From contig VWPU01002873.1 of NCBI GenBank assembly GCA_013398955.1, positions 1-64,000 of the forward strand: a stretch of 64,000 nucleotides of DNA, written 5' to 3'. Origin of the DNA: Callaeas wilsoni. Its lineage: Eukaryota > Chordata > Aves > Passeriformes > Callaeidae. The position numbers and the translations under genes are program-made. Shown here piece after piece: positions 1 through 11,160 of this stretch. The notes beneath the pieces are model-generated. The model was not told the DNA's origin. It ran no database searches and saw only the letters and a list, made by a program, of their open reading frames with translations. Each line of letters begins with the position of its first letter. Position 1 is the first letter of the stretch.

Positions 1-332
1 CTGTCTTGGTCGCAGGCACTTTCTCCTTCAGCGCCGTGCCGGTCACAGCTGGCAGGGGTGCTCCAGCGGCAAGCTGGGATGGCAGAGACAAGCGAAAGTC
101 CGGAAGTGGTGGAGGAGATGTATCACGCTCTGGAGCTGCAGTGGGAAAATCCCCGGAAGGTCTCGGCAGGCAGGAGGTGCGAGGCTACAGAGCAGCGCAG
201 GCTGGAAGCAGCCCCGAAGAGGCGGCAGGGGCAGGGCAGGGCAATGGCAGCCCGGCTCCAAGGGAGGCAGGGAGAGGAGGGTTCGGGGCACCCAGGCAGA
301 TGGTACGAAAGTCCTTCCCTTAGTGAGGTGGG
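1..332 (+). mobile_element. GC-rich endogenous-retrovirus-like internal sequence (relic)
   Basis: This stretch is much richer in G and purines than the intron that follows. It is open in two overlapping + frames (about 6-323 and 58-354) without clear homology that I can name. It lies directly upstream of what looks like an LTR start at 333 and ends in a purine-rich run (321-332), as a polypurine tract before a U3 would. I infer that it is the 3' end of an ERV internal region, cut off by the window edge. No gag, pol or env motif could be recognised, so a GC-rich host sequence is an alternative. Confidence 0.35.
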
Positions 333-924
333 TGTTAATAAGGTCTCAGTTTGAAGGGCTGCTCTTACTGATAGGTATGGTTAAGGAGTTAGCAAATAGC
401 TACTAGATAAGTTTTACTTGTTTAGACTCCTAAGGAACATGTTGTTGACGGCTTGCTCATGGAACATGTCGCATGGCCTTCGCAAAGGCAGACAGGAGAC
501 ATAAAACAATTGATAGAAAGAAGTAACTGCGAACATCAGCTAAATGAAGTGGGCCCTGGGGTTTGGACTGAGACCAAGTTGCCACTGGGCATGCGTAAGG
601 AGAAGAGGTGAGAAGTTCAACAGGGAGGAAGACTCCTTACTTCATCTTCGAGACCCCTGCCCACGACCACCAGGAGGCACTGCGCAGGCGCAAGAGATAT
701 GCAAGCTAATTATAATAAGAAGCAGGGATAGGCTTTGAATATGTATAGGCAGGTTGGGAAGTCATATACATATGTAACACTTTGGGGCATAAAGGTGAGA
801 CTGGGGGATGCTGAAGGTGCGCATGTCTTTGGAGGAGTGATCCCCCATGTGCCACAGCTGAATAAAGCATACTTACTTTACAATTTTAGGGTTGTGGAGT
901 CTTTTCCGCGGTACGTTACGAGCA
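333..924 (+). mobile_element. Probable ERV long terminal repeat, sense to the gene
   Basis: The segment begins TGTTAATAAG directly after a purine-rich run. It contains promoter-like A/T patches around 705-750 and a canonical AATAAA at 861-866, followed by a T-rich downstream stretch, as in the R-U5 part of an LTR. A plausible CA end is at 923-924, giving a length near 590 bp, normal for avian LTRs. The terminal inverted repeat beyond TG…CA is poor, and no target duplication can be tested because the 5' flank is ERV-like rather than host. The orientation is the same as MYO3B. The 3' boundary is uncertain and could run to about 1215. Confidence 0.45.
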
Positions 925-1222
925 AGGGCTCACCCCACGGCAAAAGAAGCAGGACCAGGCTGGTCCACGACGACAGCCGAAAAACTCCTCTCCAAACAGC
1001 TTCGGCCGCCCGGTTCCTCTTCCCTAGTCAAGAGCGAGAGAGCCCGAGCCCGAGAGACAGGGGCTGTCCCCAGCCCTGCTGTCTCCAGTCTCCCATCTCG
1101 CGGTATTTTCCCCCACTTGGGTATTCCCAAGTAAGGAGAGAGGGGCCATTGGCCCTGTCCCCTGAGCTGATAACTTCTTTGTCTGTGAAGTGTCCAGTCG
1201 TTACAGCCCATTAGCCACACAT
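925..1222 (+). mobile_element. GC/CpG-rich ERV-associated segment, boundary unresolved
   Basis: This CpG-containing block lies between the LTR polyadenylation region and the A-rich junction at about 1223-1265. It carries a perfect 7-bp inverted repeat with a 4-base loop (ACTTGGG…CCCAAGT, 1116-1133) and ends near GTTACA. It could be a long U5, an ERV leader or a second truncated element. No tRNA primer-binding site is visible next to position 924, so I do not call it a leader with confidence. It differs sharply in base composition from the AT-rich intron after 1223. Confidence 0.3.
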
Positions 1223-1282
1223 ATGGGGAAAATTCCTTAAGAAAGAAAAAAAACCCAACAAAACAAAAGAAGAACTCAAACC

Positions 1283-1597
1283 CCTAGAGAGGGGCAGCAC
1301 TGATATCTTCTCTCTGGTGACCAGTGACAGGACCTGAGAGAATGGCCTAAGGCTTTGTCAGGGGAAGTCAAGGTTGGATATCAGGAAAAGGTTCTTCACC
1401 CAAAGGGTGGTCTGGCACTGAAGCAGGCTCCCCAGAGAAGTGGTTACAACGCCAAGCCTGACAGAGTACAAGAAGCATTTGGACAATGCTCTCAGGAACA
1501 TGGTGTGACTCTTGAGGGTGGTGCTCTGGAGGGCCAGGAGTTGGACTTTATGATTCTTGTGGGTCCCTTCCAACTCAGCATATTCTGTGATATGATG
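1283..1597 (+). mobile_element. CR1 LINE, 3' end fragment
   Basis: This is a typical 5'-truncated CR1 retroposon. Readable landmarks are the conserved 'GGTTGGATATCAGGAAAAGG' block at about 1371, the 'GTTCTTCACCC' block, and the terminal 'CCCTTCCAACTCAGCATATT' followed by CTGTGATATGATG. The copy is diverged (for example, AAAGGGTGGTCTGGCACTG). It carries the 3' terminus here called type A, shared with the copies at 6489 and 16124 and with the tail of the SINE at 9799. Its orientation matches MYO3B. Confidence 0.9.
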
Positions 1598-4500
1598 CTA
1601 AAGGGAAAGCGGTTTCACAGTCCTTTCTAAAATCCGGAGATGGTGTAGATTGACGCTTGTAAACCAATCACTTGGGCTTGGAAATCTGCAGTCCATGCAT
1701 TCAGATATCTTAAATGATAAACCAGAGCTTAATCAATTCTGAAAAATTGTTAATTTTTCTGACTTATATTAGTAAACCAAAGGAATATGTAATAGGAAAA
1801 CACTACAGATTATATATCGCAGGAAGGATAACTAACGTGTTTATTTGTCCATCAAGGCAATTTAATTTTCAGACATGATCTTTACCAACTTCTTTTGTGT
1901 TATATGACTAATTTTAGTAAGATCACACTGTTCTAAAGCACATTTAACAGATTAATTTTTGTGATCATTAACATATCTTTGCAACATCCTGAAGCAGCTG
2001 AAAGCAGAATTATTAACCTTAACTTTTGTTCAATTTACACATGAGTGAACTAAGATTAACTCCACAGAAGTTAGTGTAAATTGAGAGGAAATTAAGGCTT
2101 CTCTTATCAGGAGATGCTTTTCATTCAAAAATGCGCTGAATTTGAGTACAATCTTGAAAACTAATGGTAATAAAACCAGCATTGACTGTAGCTTTCCATT
2201 CCTGCAGATAAGAGCAAGTTGTGGTTAACATCTTGTCAATTACTCCCCAAGTTTTTAGTCCAGCTTGATGTAATTTGTTAAGAAAAGAAAGTCAACACAA
2301 AAAGGGAAGGAGAGGGGAGTAGATTTAGCAATTTCCACAACAGCAAAGAAGACTTCTGAGTTCAAAATATAAGCAGGGGTGGGAGAAGGGATGTTCTTGC
2401 TCCTTTGTTCAGCTCATGCTTTATTTTAAAATAAATTCTATTCTCTTTTGCTCTTGGAAATAAAATCAAATAATGCTTTATAAAGCTATCAGTGGAACAA
2501 GGAACATTTTTCTTCAACTTACAGCTGTGACTAGTCAAGTGTTTTTAGGAACTAAGTAGTTGAATACATGAAAATGTTTGAGAAAACAGGTCAAATGCTA
2601 AACAGATTGGCACTTCTTTGTTCATAATCAAAAAGACATTAGGCAAGTATGAAGAAGAGTTTCAAAATGTCAGTAAATGTAAGGATATCAAAGATTTTTT
2701 AAGCCAGCAAGTTAATTGGTATTTTGATCCTTTTGAGCAACTGAACAACAAAATGGATGAGCAAGCATTTTTTCTCCCTTGATGTTATTAAACAAATAGG
2801 TGTTCTTCTTATCTGCCTGTTCAATAATGCTGTTTTGTAAACTCTTAGCAGGAAATATGAGGACAAAACAATCAAAGGCGGGGAACAGACCCATTCAGAG
2901 TTTATCAGGTGGGAGGTAAACAAAAGATAAAGCTCTGTCTAATGTTACTCTTTACTGTCTTCTGTTTTCATGTAGAGCAGATTATTTGCAAACCTGGATG
3001 TAGTTTATTGGGTTAAAAAACAGATGGTGAGGAGAGGGCTTAATTGTAGCTCATTCACACAGTGTTTCTTCAGCCAAGTATATTACCATCTGTTTTATGT
3101 ATATAAATATACATATTCTTTTACTTAAAGTAGGAAAATGTAATCTGCAGTCCCTGTAAACACTGTATCCCTGTCAAGTCTTAGACACTTTGTCTCCCTT
3201 GGCCCTGTCTTGCACCCCATGACATCATGCATCTGTCTTATGTTTGCTGGGAAGCAACATGGCCTGTCTTTCAGGCTGGAATCTCGGATTTTAGATACAG
3301 GTTATTAACCTGATCAGTCACCCAGATGTGCCTGGGATGTGGGGTCATGTGGCGACCATGCACTGCACAACAGTTAAGGGAGATGTGCTTTCTCATGGGG
3401 ACCTGCACTGAAGGTCCCACTGGATGGAACACTCCTTGCTGAATGCCCCTGGAGCTTCATGTGACATGATGTGGTGTGCAGGTGTGTCCTCACCACATAT
3501 CCTCCAGCTGTATCCTCCTTTTATGTGGCATATACTCTACAGTGGGTTGAAAGATAAGGGACTTGGTAGGCTAATGGTCCTAAATGCTGTCATACTTGTA
3601 ATGCCTCCTAAGCTCGTAGGAATGTGTTGAGAACTTTTGCACAAGTTTCATTTAAGGATTGTCTTTTTTCTTCCCTGCCTGTTTATGTTAGGCATTAAAG
3701 TTTTTTGTACTGTATTAAGATGCAGGATAAACTTTTACTATAAGCATTACCTGTAGTCAGATGATGTTACTCAGATCATACACTCATGGCAATAGCAGTG
3801 TTATTACTGTAACTGTGATCTCAGTAAGGTTGGTTCTGCTTTTTCAATCTCACAGGACAAATTTGCGTAAGGTCACTGTTAGTACACATGGTATACACAG
3901 TTTCTAAACCACCAGTGTTACGTTTCTCATGACCATATAAAGCCTCATTGGCCTTAATAAGTCACATTTTGCATGGAGTGGAGCTAGGAATAAAAACTGG
4001 TCAAACATTACAAAATCCTGTAAAACATGTAGCCTCAGTAAGTGCTTTCTTCTAACACCAAAAATTCAGTGGTGATACACTTGCTTATTATGCAAAATCA
4101 GGGAAGCTCTGAATTAAATTAGAAGTCAACAGATTTGCTACAGAGAAAGAGTGCTTTCTTTTTAAATGATGCATTTTTAATGCAAGCCTACTTTTAACAG
4201 TAAACCTGCACTATACTAAAGTTTATAAGTGATTTCTGTAAACAAAATTTTAACATTGTGTAATACCTTGATTTTACTATTATTCATGAAAATGTTTATT
4301 TGTTTAATGGCTTAAAGATTTCACCAGATCTGTAGAAAGTTCCAATGTACTTTAAACATGGTGAGCTACTGTGTCTTCCATGTACACTTTCTAGACATTT
4401 CCCATTCACAGAACACTGGTAAATGGTTGCAGATGGAGATGATAGGAAGACATTAGGAGTGGAAAGTCTGCTAGCTGCTTATGAATAATATATGCACATT

Positions 4501-6488
4501 GGACCAAATTATGCTTTTCTGAGAGTATTTCTGTGATTCTGTATTTGTCTGATGATTTACAGCGTAAGTGCTAGGTATCTGTTACTGAATATCAAGAGTA
4601 TCTTAGATGTTGTATCATTTTTATTTATGTTTTTTTTATTTATACTCTTAATATAGAGTCAAATGTAAGCATTTTTGTGAATTCAGGTTTGAAAGTTTCT
4701 GAAAGAGGTGAGATACAACCAATAGAAATTGGAAATTTTTGGAAGTTACTTTACAGCTCTTTTAGTTCTAAAAAAAATGTATTTTTTTTAAACTTTCCAG
4801 TTCCAGGGCTGAGAAGGAACAAATGATTTTGTGATGTTGAGAATCTTCCTGCTGTTGCTTGTGGTCTGGCTAGAAAGGGATTTTGCACCTCATGCTTTTC
4901 ACATATCATTATCCATTATCCACCTCAGGCCATTACATTTTAGTACAAAGATTTGTTTTAAAGAGAAAAAGGGTTAATCATTACTGTTTTGAGTTAATTA
5001 TGTAGAACTGATACAGCCTTTAAGTCTGGAATGTGAAGGAAACTTCAGTAAGAGACACTGGTATATTAGTTAATGGTGCTGTTTAAATGCATTTTATGGA
5101 ACAGTTCCACAGTTTAGCCTTTAGGGAGGGGTGGGAAATTGAACCATTTGTTTACAATCCGTTTATTTAATCTGAAGCCGCCAACACTAAAATGCCTGGT
5201 CCCTAAACAGATAGTTAATGCATAGCATCTTCCTGAAGTTTTCCATATCTTAGCATACTTGGCTGTCTTTAGCATTTAACCTTACTTCTGCGTGTCCTAG
5301 ATTTCCAGTCTGAGGTTAAATTCAACTTTTAAAAAATGTTGATTTGTTTCTAATGACTAGTAAGTACAGTTAATCCCATTTTAATGTATGGTTTTTTTCT
5401 GAAATAGTATTCACATTCATGAAGAATAATATGTATTGCAGAGTAAAAAAACACTAGTTAAGAAATGCAGAACTCCAGTGTTTCATCAGGTTTGAGAAAT
5501 CAGTTCTTCTGAGGGGAAATTACTTTCCTCTTACTTAGTCTTACTGCTACTGAGAATGTGATTAGTCAAGTACTTTTAGGAAACATATAGATGCGTGTGT
5601 GCCATGTGCAGGAAATTTTCAAGCAGGATGTATAACCCAGGAAAAGAACATATTTTTGCATAAATATGTGTATGTTTATGAAATAGCACATGAAGCACCA
5701 TAAACTATATTTTTTAAAGTAGCAGTGAAAGTGTTGATTTAATGTAGAAGAACATTGAAATATTTGTGACTACCATATTTTGTGCTGAAATAACAAGTGC
5801 AAATAAATGGAAATAAAAAGGTAGAGTTGTGAAATTTTCATCTCACCTGAAAGCAAATGTGATTTCTAGCCCTACTTTTCAGAAAATGAGTTTCCAGTTT
5901 CTTGGTGATACGTTGCAAGTAGAGGTCACTCTGTGATCTCTACACCGTAGATTTACGTAAGTATGACAGAGGTGAAATTAGACCAGTAAATCAAAATGAA
6001 CAGTTGTAGTTGTATATACCTTGTGTATACAAAGCTTTTTTTCATGCGTATTCTCTACCATTTCACCGTGTACAATATTTGCATGCTTTCGCCAGATACA
6101 TTATGGTGAAACATTTTACCTTCCTCCAAAATTTTCCATGGGGTCCATTGCTGTACAAAGATTTAAAATTAGATAAAACAATTGGATGACCCTGTGTGGC
6201 CCATGCTGTGCTGCCATACAATTATCCTGAGCACATCATGTCAAACTACTTGGGTGTCTGTAGTTATGTTATTCAGTCACAAAAACAGGCACTAAACCGA
6301 AGTGTTTACTTAAAAATACCCACAAAACACATGGATTCGAGCTTTGGAACACAAATCTAGAGACCTTTTGTGGCGCAGAATGCGCACTATGAAAGGAGTT
6401 GTGGAGGAGAAATACTCAAAAATAAATAGCCAGTATTATATTGGTAGTCCTTATTTCTGACAAGTACAGTCATTTCTGCCTACTTTTG
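1598..6488. other. MYO3B intron sequence, no recognised element
   Basis: This is AT-rich single-copy-looking DNA with short homopolymer and TA-rich patches. No exon with an open frame and splice borders resembling myosin was found. In particular, the exon preceding 8976, which should encode the stretch ending in the FxxFxxR-type motif of the converter region, was not seen. I recognise no repeat family here, although old decayed elements cannot be excluded by eye. Confidence 0.6.
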
Positions 6489-6741
6489 ATGGCCTGAAGT
6501 TGTGCCAGGGGAGGCTTAGGTTGGATATCAGGAAAAGGTTCTTCACCCAGAGGGCTTTGGCACTGGAACAGGCTCCCCATGGAAGCGGTTGCAGCACCAA
6601 ACCGGACAGAGTTCAAGAAGCATTTGCCAATGCTTTTGGGCACATGGTGTGACTCTTGGGGATGTCCTGTGCAAGGCCATGAGCTGGACTTGATGATCCT
6701 TGTGGGTGCCTTCCAACTCAGAATATTCTGTGATTCTATGA
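6489..6741 (+). mobile_element. CR1 LINE, 3' end fragment (type A terminus)
   Basis: The segment opens at 'GGCCTGAAGTTGTGCCAGGG', continues through 'GGTTGGATATCAGGAAAAGG' and 'TTCTTCACCCAGAGGG', and ends 'CCTTCCAACTCAGAATATTC' then TGTGATTCTATGA. This is a standard 5'-truncated avian CR1 copy of about 250 bp, sense with respect to MYO3B. It resembles the copies at 1283 and 16124 closely enough to be the same or a sister subfamily. Confidence 0.92.
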
Positions 6742-7363
6742 CATAACTGGAAAGCAACAGTAAGTATATTTAACCAGGTACAGGTGTCTTCTGTGCAGTG
6801 GTTAGATCAATCAAAATGTTCAGAAAATCACCATTTAGAGGAAGTTTTCAATAAATGCTGGGAGACAATATGTTTACATACAGAAACTGTAGTTATTCCC
6901 ATGGTTTGTAAAGTTCTTGCCATTCTGAATAGCTTGCTTTCTTACACTATAGATAAATCTAAATTCATAAAAATGTTTGTTAAAACAGTATTGGATAAGA
7001 AAAAGAACCATTGTTTTATTTATGGGTTTTTTCGGAGCACCAAAGCAACTACATTCTAGATCATGAAAGAGAGCTGTTGGAGAGGGTACTGCCTTTGACA
7101 GATAGTGAAGTTTGTCATAAACCAAATGGTATAGTCAGGTAGGTAAATCACACAGTTCAAAAATACTTTTTACTCAGATATTTGTCACAAATAAGTCAAC
7201 TTTTCAGTAAATGGAATGCCAATGATAAGATTAAAAAATTATGAGATTCCCGTTCAATATTTTATTGCATCAGTACTATCTAAAAACTGTTCCATGGTTT
7301 TAAAATTCCCATCAATAACATATCTTAAAAGATACATGAACCACCACTGTCACTCACTTGAAT
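6742..7363. other. MYO3B intron sequence between CR1 and microsatellite
   Basis: AT-rich intronic DNA. Short open frames exist on both strands, but none has splice borders or recognisable protein similarity. Nothing else is visible. Confidence 0.6.
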
Positions 7364-7399
7364 CCTTCCTTCCTTCCTTCCTTCCTTCCTTCCTTCCTT

Positions 7400-7431
<32 letters not shown>

Positions 7432-7435
7432 CCTG

Positions 7436-7467
<32 letters not shown>

Positions 7468-7542
7468 CCTGCCTTCCTTCCTTCCTGCCTTCCTTCCTTC
7501 CTGCCTTCCTTCCTTCCTGCCTTCCTTCCTTCCTTCCTTCCT

Positions 7543-7574
<32 letters not shown>

Positions 7575-7600
7575 TCCCCGCCTCCCTCCCTTCCCCCCCA
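7364..7600 (+). repeat. Compound (CCTT)n/(CCTG)n microsatellite
   Basis: About 12 uninterrupted CCTT units (7364-7413) are followed by mixed CCTT and CCTG units to about 7560, then a run of CCTG units and a C-rich pyrimidine end to about 7600. The + strand is nearly all pyrimidine, with isolated G residues. The interspersed CCTG units suggest point mutation followed by unit duplication. All six frames are open across this stretch, which produces spurious proteins of FLPS-like or EGRK-like repeats; these are not genes. Confidence 0.97.
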
Positions 7601-8975
7601 CTAACATACAATTGGTGTAACGTCCCCATGTATCTGTCAGCTATCTGTTAAAATTGTATGCTCTCAAAAATTATTTGTGATACATATATTTTAAATCTGA
7701 CTTTTATTAGTACAACTCAGTACCATATGTTTTGTAAAACCTGGCATTGTTAACTTCAGTAATAAGGTGGAGGAAATGTACTTTTTTCTTTTAAATACAC
7801 CATGTTTCTCCAAACCTACTAAAAGGCATGAGTTGATATTTTGAAAGACTTGGCTAAAGAATTTGCAATATCATATTGTTGAGAAAGTCACTGCATTAAA
7901 AATAACTCAGTAATACATAATTGCCTATCATTATTCAGAGTCAGCAATGTCTCCAGTTGGTGAATATCTGTGTCTCTGGTCCAGAACTTATTGCAGTACT
8001 TCTCTCTTCAGATGTCATTTTGTTCCTGTTTGATCTTTATTGACTATTTTAGTGGTTCTTTTTTCTTTCTTGTGACAACTGGAGCTAAGATATAGAGATT
8101 AACTGGAACTAATATTTGAAAATCATACTCTCCTGATTTATAAAAAAAAAAGGTCTTGCAGAATTCTAAATTTTCTAATTGCTTCTCCATGTTTGCTTCA
8201 GTATAAGGTGGGATATTTTCTTGACTCTATGTGGATACAGAGGAATCTGTCTTTGAGATTCACTGATCACATTCTTCTCTTCATGTTTTAAAGAACATCT
8301 GATGACTCTTCCCCATGCTAATAATAAGTAGAATGGTTTGCTCAATCTGCCAGTTCCTCTCAATCCCAATGTAAACTGATAGCACCCTTAGAAGTATAGC
8401 TTAATACCAAGACAACACATGGCAGTTAATAAGTGAGAGCTGAGGTGGCAGTTGCTACCATCTAACAGTGTACTTGTGCTAAAATAACCTTAAATTTGTA
8501 AACTAACTGGCACATGTTCTTGCTGTTACTTAACATAATTGTCTGCAAGTAGGTTTACTTAAATACTACAAAATCAGTCTTCATTAATGCATAATGGCTT
8601 TATAGGTAGGAAGGGATTGGTTCTTAATTCAGTTCAAACATGTTTGCGTGCCTTTTTCATTAGCTATATGTTATTTAACATAATTGTTAGGAGCTGTTCT
8701 TTGCAAGGAAATATGGACAAAATAAAAGACAATATTGTTTAGTATGGGTCTGCTCCAGACTTCGAAAGTTGACCATAATCATTCCAATTAATTGTTATCC
8801 TAATCATTTATATGTTCAAATATCTATTCATGACAGCTGTGTCATGATTTATGAAGAGAACTGAGTATGAGGGACAATTTGGCCTATTAATTCTAGAGAT
8901 AAAGCTTGGAGCTAGAGAAGAACAGAGGAAGTACATATTGATTGTCAATTCAATTCTTTCTTTGTCATTTTGCAG
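7601..8975. other. MYO3B intron, 3' part up to the first visible exon
   Basis: AT-rich intron ending in the pyrimidine-rich acceptor TTTCTTTGTCATTTTGCAG at 8975. No repeat or upstream exon is recognised in this interval. Confidence 0.7.
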
Positions 8976-9087
8976 GTATTATTACCTTGCGTTCAAGGCA
9001 CATGAGACTCCCCTTGGTAGCAGAGAAAACTGTCTTGCCATTTTGGAGAAATCTAAACTAGACAACTGGATTCTTGGGAAAACCAAG
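8976..9087 (+). CDS. MYO3B: MYO3B exon: C-terminal end of the myosin motor domain
   Basis: This internal exon is 112 nt long, enters in phase 2 and leaves in phase 0. It encodes [15 protein letters not shown]…, followed by an [20 protein letters not shown] segment. This is the conserved end of the converter and relay region of class III myosin motors, just before the lever arm. The acceptor is TTTTGCAG and the donor AAG|GTAGAG. Myosin-IIIb is an actin-based motor with an N-terminal kinase domain that works at tips of actin protrusions such as stereocilia and calycal processes. The kinase and most of the motor lie upstream of this window. Assignment to MYO3B rather than MYO3A rests mainly on the next exon. 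Confidence 0.93.
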
Positions 9088-10147
9088 GTAGAGGTGCTAA
9101 CATTTTCTCAAGGATAGTATACTTTTACAAATCACGTCGAATAGTGGTTCAAAAGTACTGCATGAATGAACAAAAGAGCAAGGAATTTGCTCCAATTAGC
9201 CTCCCAGGTTATGGATGTGCCCTCCCAAGCCAGCTGAGTTAGTGCTGCAAGAGGAGAGGTGCATTGGGTACCTCCCCAAAGTGCATTCAGCACATGGCTG
9301 CCTTGATAAGGACAGTATATCTGTCAGTGCCTGCTGTTGTAGTGACTACCTGAAGTTCCCCATGCTCTTAATAATGACGACTGAAATGTCACAATTTGGC
9401 CCTTCCTGTGAGCCTGGTTGGTACCATTATCTATTCATGGAGTTTCAGGTAAGCTCCTTCTGTTCCTGTCAAAAGCCTTTGCTGGTGGTTTAAAACGGAG
9501 TGAATGACTTCTCAGAAAAGGATGTTACACAGTCCTTTGAGTTGTTTTACATTACACAAAGGAAAACCTGTGAGAATTTTCTCGCCCAAGACCCAGATAA
9601 AATGTATGTAAGCACCCACAGGATTTCCTCCTGAGGGAGAATGCTTTCAGACAGTATTATGTCTAAACCAAATTCAACCCAGGATTTGTGTTTCCACTGA
9701 CAAGAAAGGTCATCTTTCAAAATTGTTCATACCTGAAAATATCTCACCGTCCAATTTACTTTGTAAAGGGGTTAAATACAGGATTTCTTTTCACCGGATC
9801 ACAGAATATTCTGAGTTAGAAGGGACCCACAAGGATCAAGTTTGACTCCTAAGTGAATGGCCCATACAGGGACTGAAGCCCAACCTTGTTGTTGTTAGCA
9901 CCATGCTCTAAGCAACTAAGTTAATCTCAGGGTTAGCAATGGGGTGATTATAATCAGTGGAATAAAGAAGTTCCACAAGCACACGAGAGCAAATAATTGA
10001 TTCACAAGATTGCTATGATAGGTACAATCGGTATTTTTCTAGTTTTCTCAATGACACTCTTGAATAAGCTGCTGGAGGACTAATGAAAAGGCAGAATACA
10101 AGAGGTTATAATACTGGTTTTTTTGTTTTGTTGTTGTTCCATTACAG
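9088..10147 (+). other. MYO3B: MYO3B intron between motor end and IQ1 exon
   Basis: This intron of 1060 bp runs from GTAGAG to a T-rich tract and ATTACAG. It contains the antisense tRNA-derived SINE at 9799-9928. The remainder shows no recognised repeat. An open frame at 9215-9493 has no myosin similarity and sits wholly inside the intron, so I do not call it a gene. Confidence 0.85.
9799..9928 (-). mobile_element. tRNA-Ile-derived SINE with CR1 tail (TguSINE1-like)
   Basis: Read on the minus strand, the head (complement of about 9860-9928) follows a tRNA-Ile gene. It has TTAACTTAGTTGCTTAGAGC in place of the A-box region, then GTGGTGCTAA-like anticodon-arm sequence (here ATGGTGCTAAC), and GGCTTCAGTCCC in place of the B box GGTTCGATCCC, ending near GGGCCA. 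The tail (complement of 9799-9858) is CR1: ATCCTTGTGGGTCCCTTCTA followed by ACTCAGAATATTCTGTGAT. A tRNA-Ile head joined to a CR1 3' end is the structure described for TguSINE1 of passerine birds. The decayed A and B boxes indicate an old, inactive copy. Confidence 0.85.
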
Positions 10148-10310
10148 GTTTTTCTAAAGTATTACCACATAGAGCAGTTAAATTTGTTCCTACGAGAAGT
10201 TATAGGGAGGGTGGTGGTCATGCAAGCCTATATCAAGGGATGGCTTGGAGCAAGGAGGTACAAGAAAGTCAAAGATAAAAGAGAAAACAGTGCTGTTACT
10301 ATACAGTCAG
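10148..10310 (+). CDS. MYO3B: MYO3B exon: lever arm, IQ1 and start of IQ2
   Basis: This exon of 163 nt enters in phase 0 and leaves in phase 1. It starts [20 protein letters not shown], the class III motor-neck junction, and continues with [17 protein letters not shown], the first IQ-type light-chain or calmodulin site. It ends in SAVTIQS, the first half of the second IQ motif. The REVIGRVVV and [10 protein letters not shown] stretches match what I know of human MYO3B and not MYO3A, whose equivalent differs (KEAIDKLILIQ and RAFL forms). This is the strongest evidence for the paralogue call. The acceptor follows a T-rich run ending ATTACAG, and the donor is CAG|GTAAAT. The IQ helices stiffen the lever and bind calmodulin-like light chains. 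Confidence 0.95.
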
Positions 10311-11006
10311 GTAAATGTTCACGGTCCCTATTTCACCAAGTGTCTTTTTATTTCAATCAGTTAAATTGCATGTACATTGTTTATTCATTCATTATAATTT
10401 ATTAAGAAATCTAAATGACTGGAGGTGTTTTCTCTCCTGCTCATTGATGCAGGTATTACTGATTTACTTCTGAAGTGTCATCTTAGAATTTGGTAATGTC
10501 TGTATTTAAATATTTTAGTATTTTGAATGTGATGCCCATGTAAAAAATGAAAATATTGTTAGGTATGTCTGTAATAACATGCAGCGCAAAATTGAAATGC
10601 AGTAGCACGTATCTCTGCCCATATACCAGAATTCCAAGCATACATCAAAAGATGGACCTGAGAGGCTGATTATCAGTAATTTAGCAGGTTTCCTTGTAGT
10701 GTTTTGGGGCACTGTGTGAACAAGAATGATGACACACCTTTGTCTCTTGGGTTAGGACATCAGTGAGCACATGGTGACAATTAAAATTTGAATGAGTGAA
10801 GTGGTGTTTGAAGTTGTGAGGATGTGAATACTGCAGTCATGAACTCAGAGTTCAACATGTGGGTGGGTGGGGAAGAGCTATTGGGGGTGGGGGCTGAAGT
10901 AGTTATGGCAGGAGAAATGAAAGTTTCAGCACATCTCTGACTCTGTAGACTCTGTAGCACTTCCTTAAATAAATGTAATTTCCAGCACATGCTTTTGTAT
11001 TTTTAG
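10311..11006 (+). other. MYO3B: MYO3B intron within the IQ2 codons
   Basis: This intron of 696 bp (GTAAAT…TTTTTAG) splits the codon after the IQ of motif 2. A purine-rich G-run patch (about 10860-10895) is present. No transposable element is recognised. Confidence 0.88.
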
Positions 11007-11087
11007 CCTGGAGAGGATATGAAGCTCGCAGGAAGTACAAGGAAATAAGGAACAGAAGAACTGATGCTGCTATACATATTCAAGCAG
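11007..11087 (+). CDS. MYO3B: MYO3B exon: IQ2 core and start of IQ3
   Basis: This is a symmetric exon of 81 nt, phase 1 in and phase 1 out (27 codons). Joined to the previous exon it completes [14 protein letters not shown], a near-perfect IQxxxRGxxxR motif. It then encodes a basic helix and ends DAAIHIQ, the start of a third IQ motif completed in the exon at 19832. The acceptor is TTTTTAG and the donor CAG|GTAATT. Because it is symmetric, skipping it would keep the frame and delete exactly one IQ unit. The human protein has a recognisably similar IQ2 (SAWRGYDARRKF), supporting the MYO3B assignment. Confidence 0.94.
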
Positions 11088-11160
11088 GTAATTAAAACAG
11101 TATTTCAATTGCCAACACCTATTTTTCTGTGGGTGATTTCGTGTGTGTCAGTGTTTATAG

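Noticed and set aside
7350..7651. Several long open frames on both strands with repeats of FLPS or GRKEGRQE
   Set aside because: Translation artefacts of the CCTT/CCTG microsatellite.
8851..8975. ATG and open frame running into the exon at 8976
   Set aside because: The in-frame ATG is intronic. The sequence before 8976 has no myosin similarity and a good acceptor sits at 8971-8975, so this is not a start.
9860..9928. A functional tRNA-Ile gene
   Set aside because: The A and B boxes and acceptor stem are degraded and it is fused to a CR1 tail; it is a SINE head.
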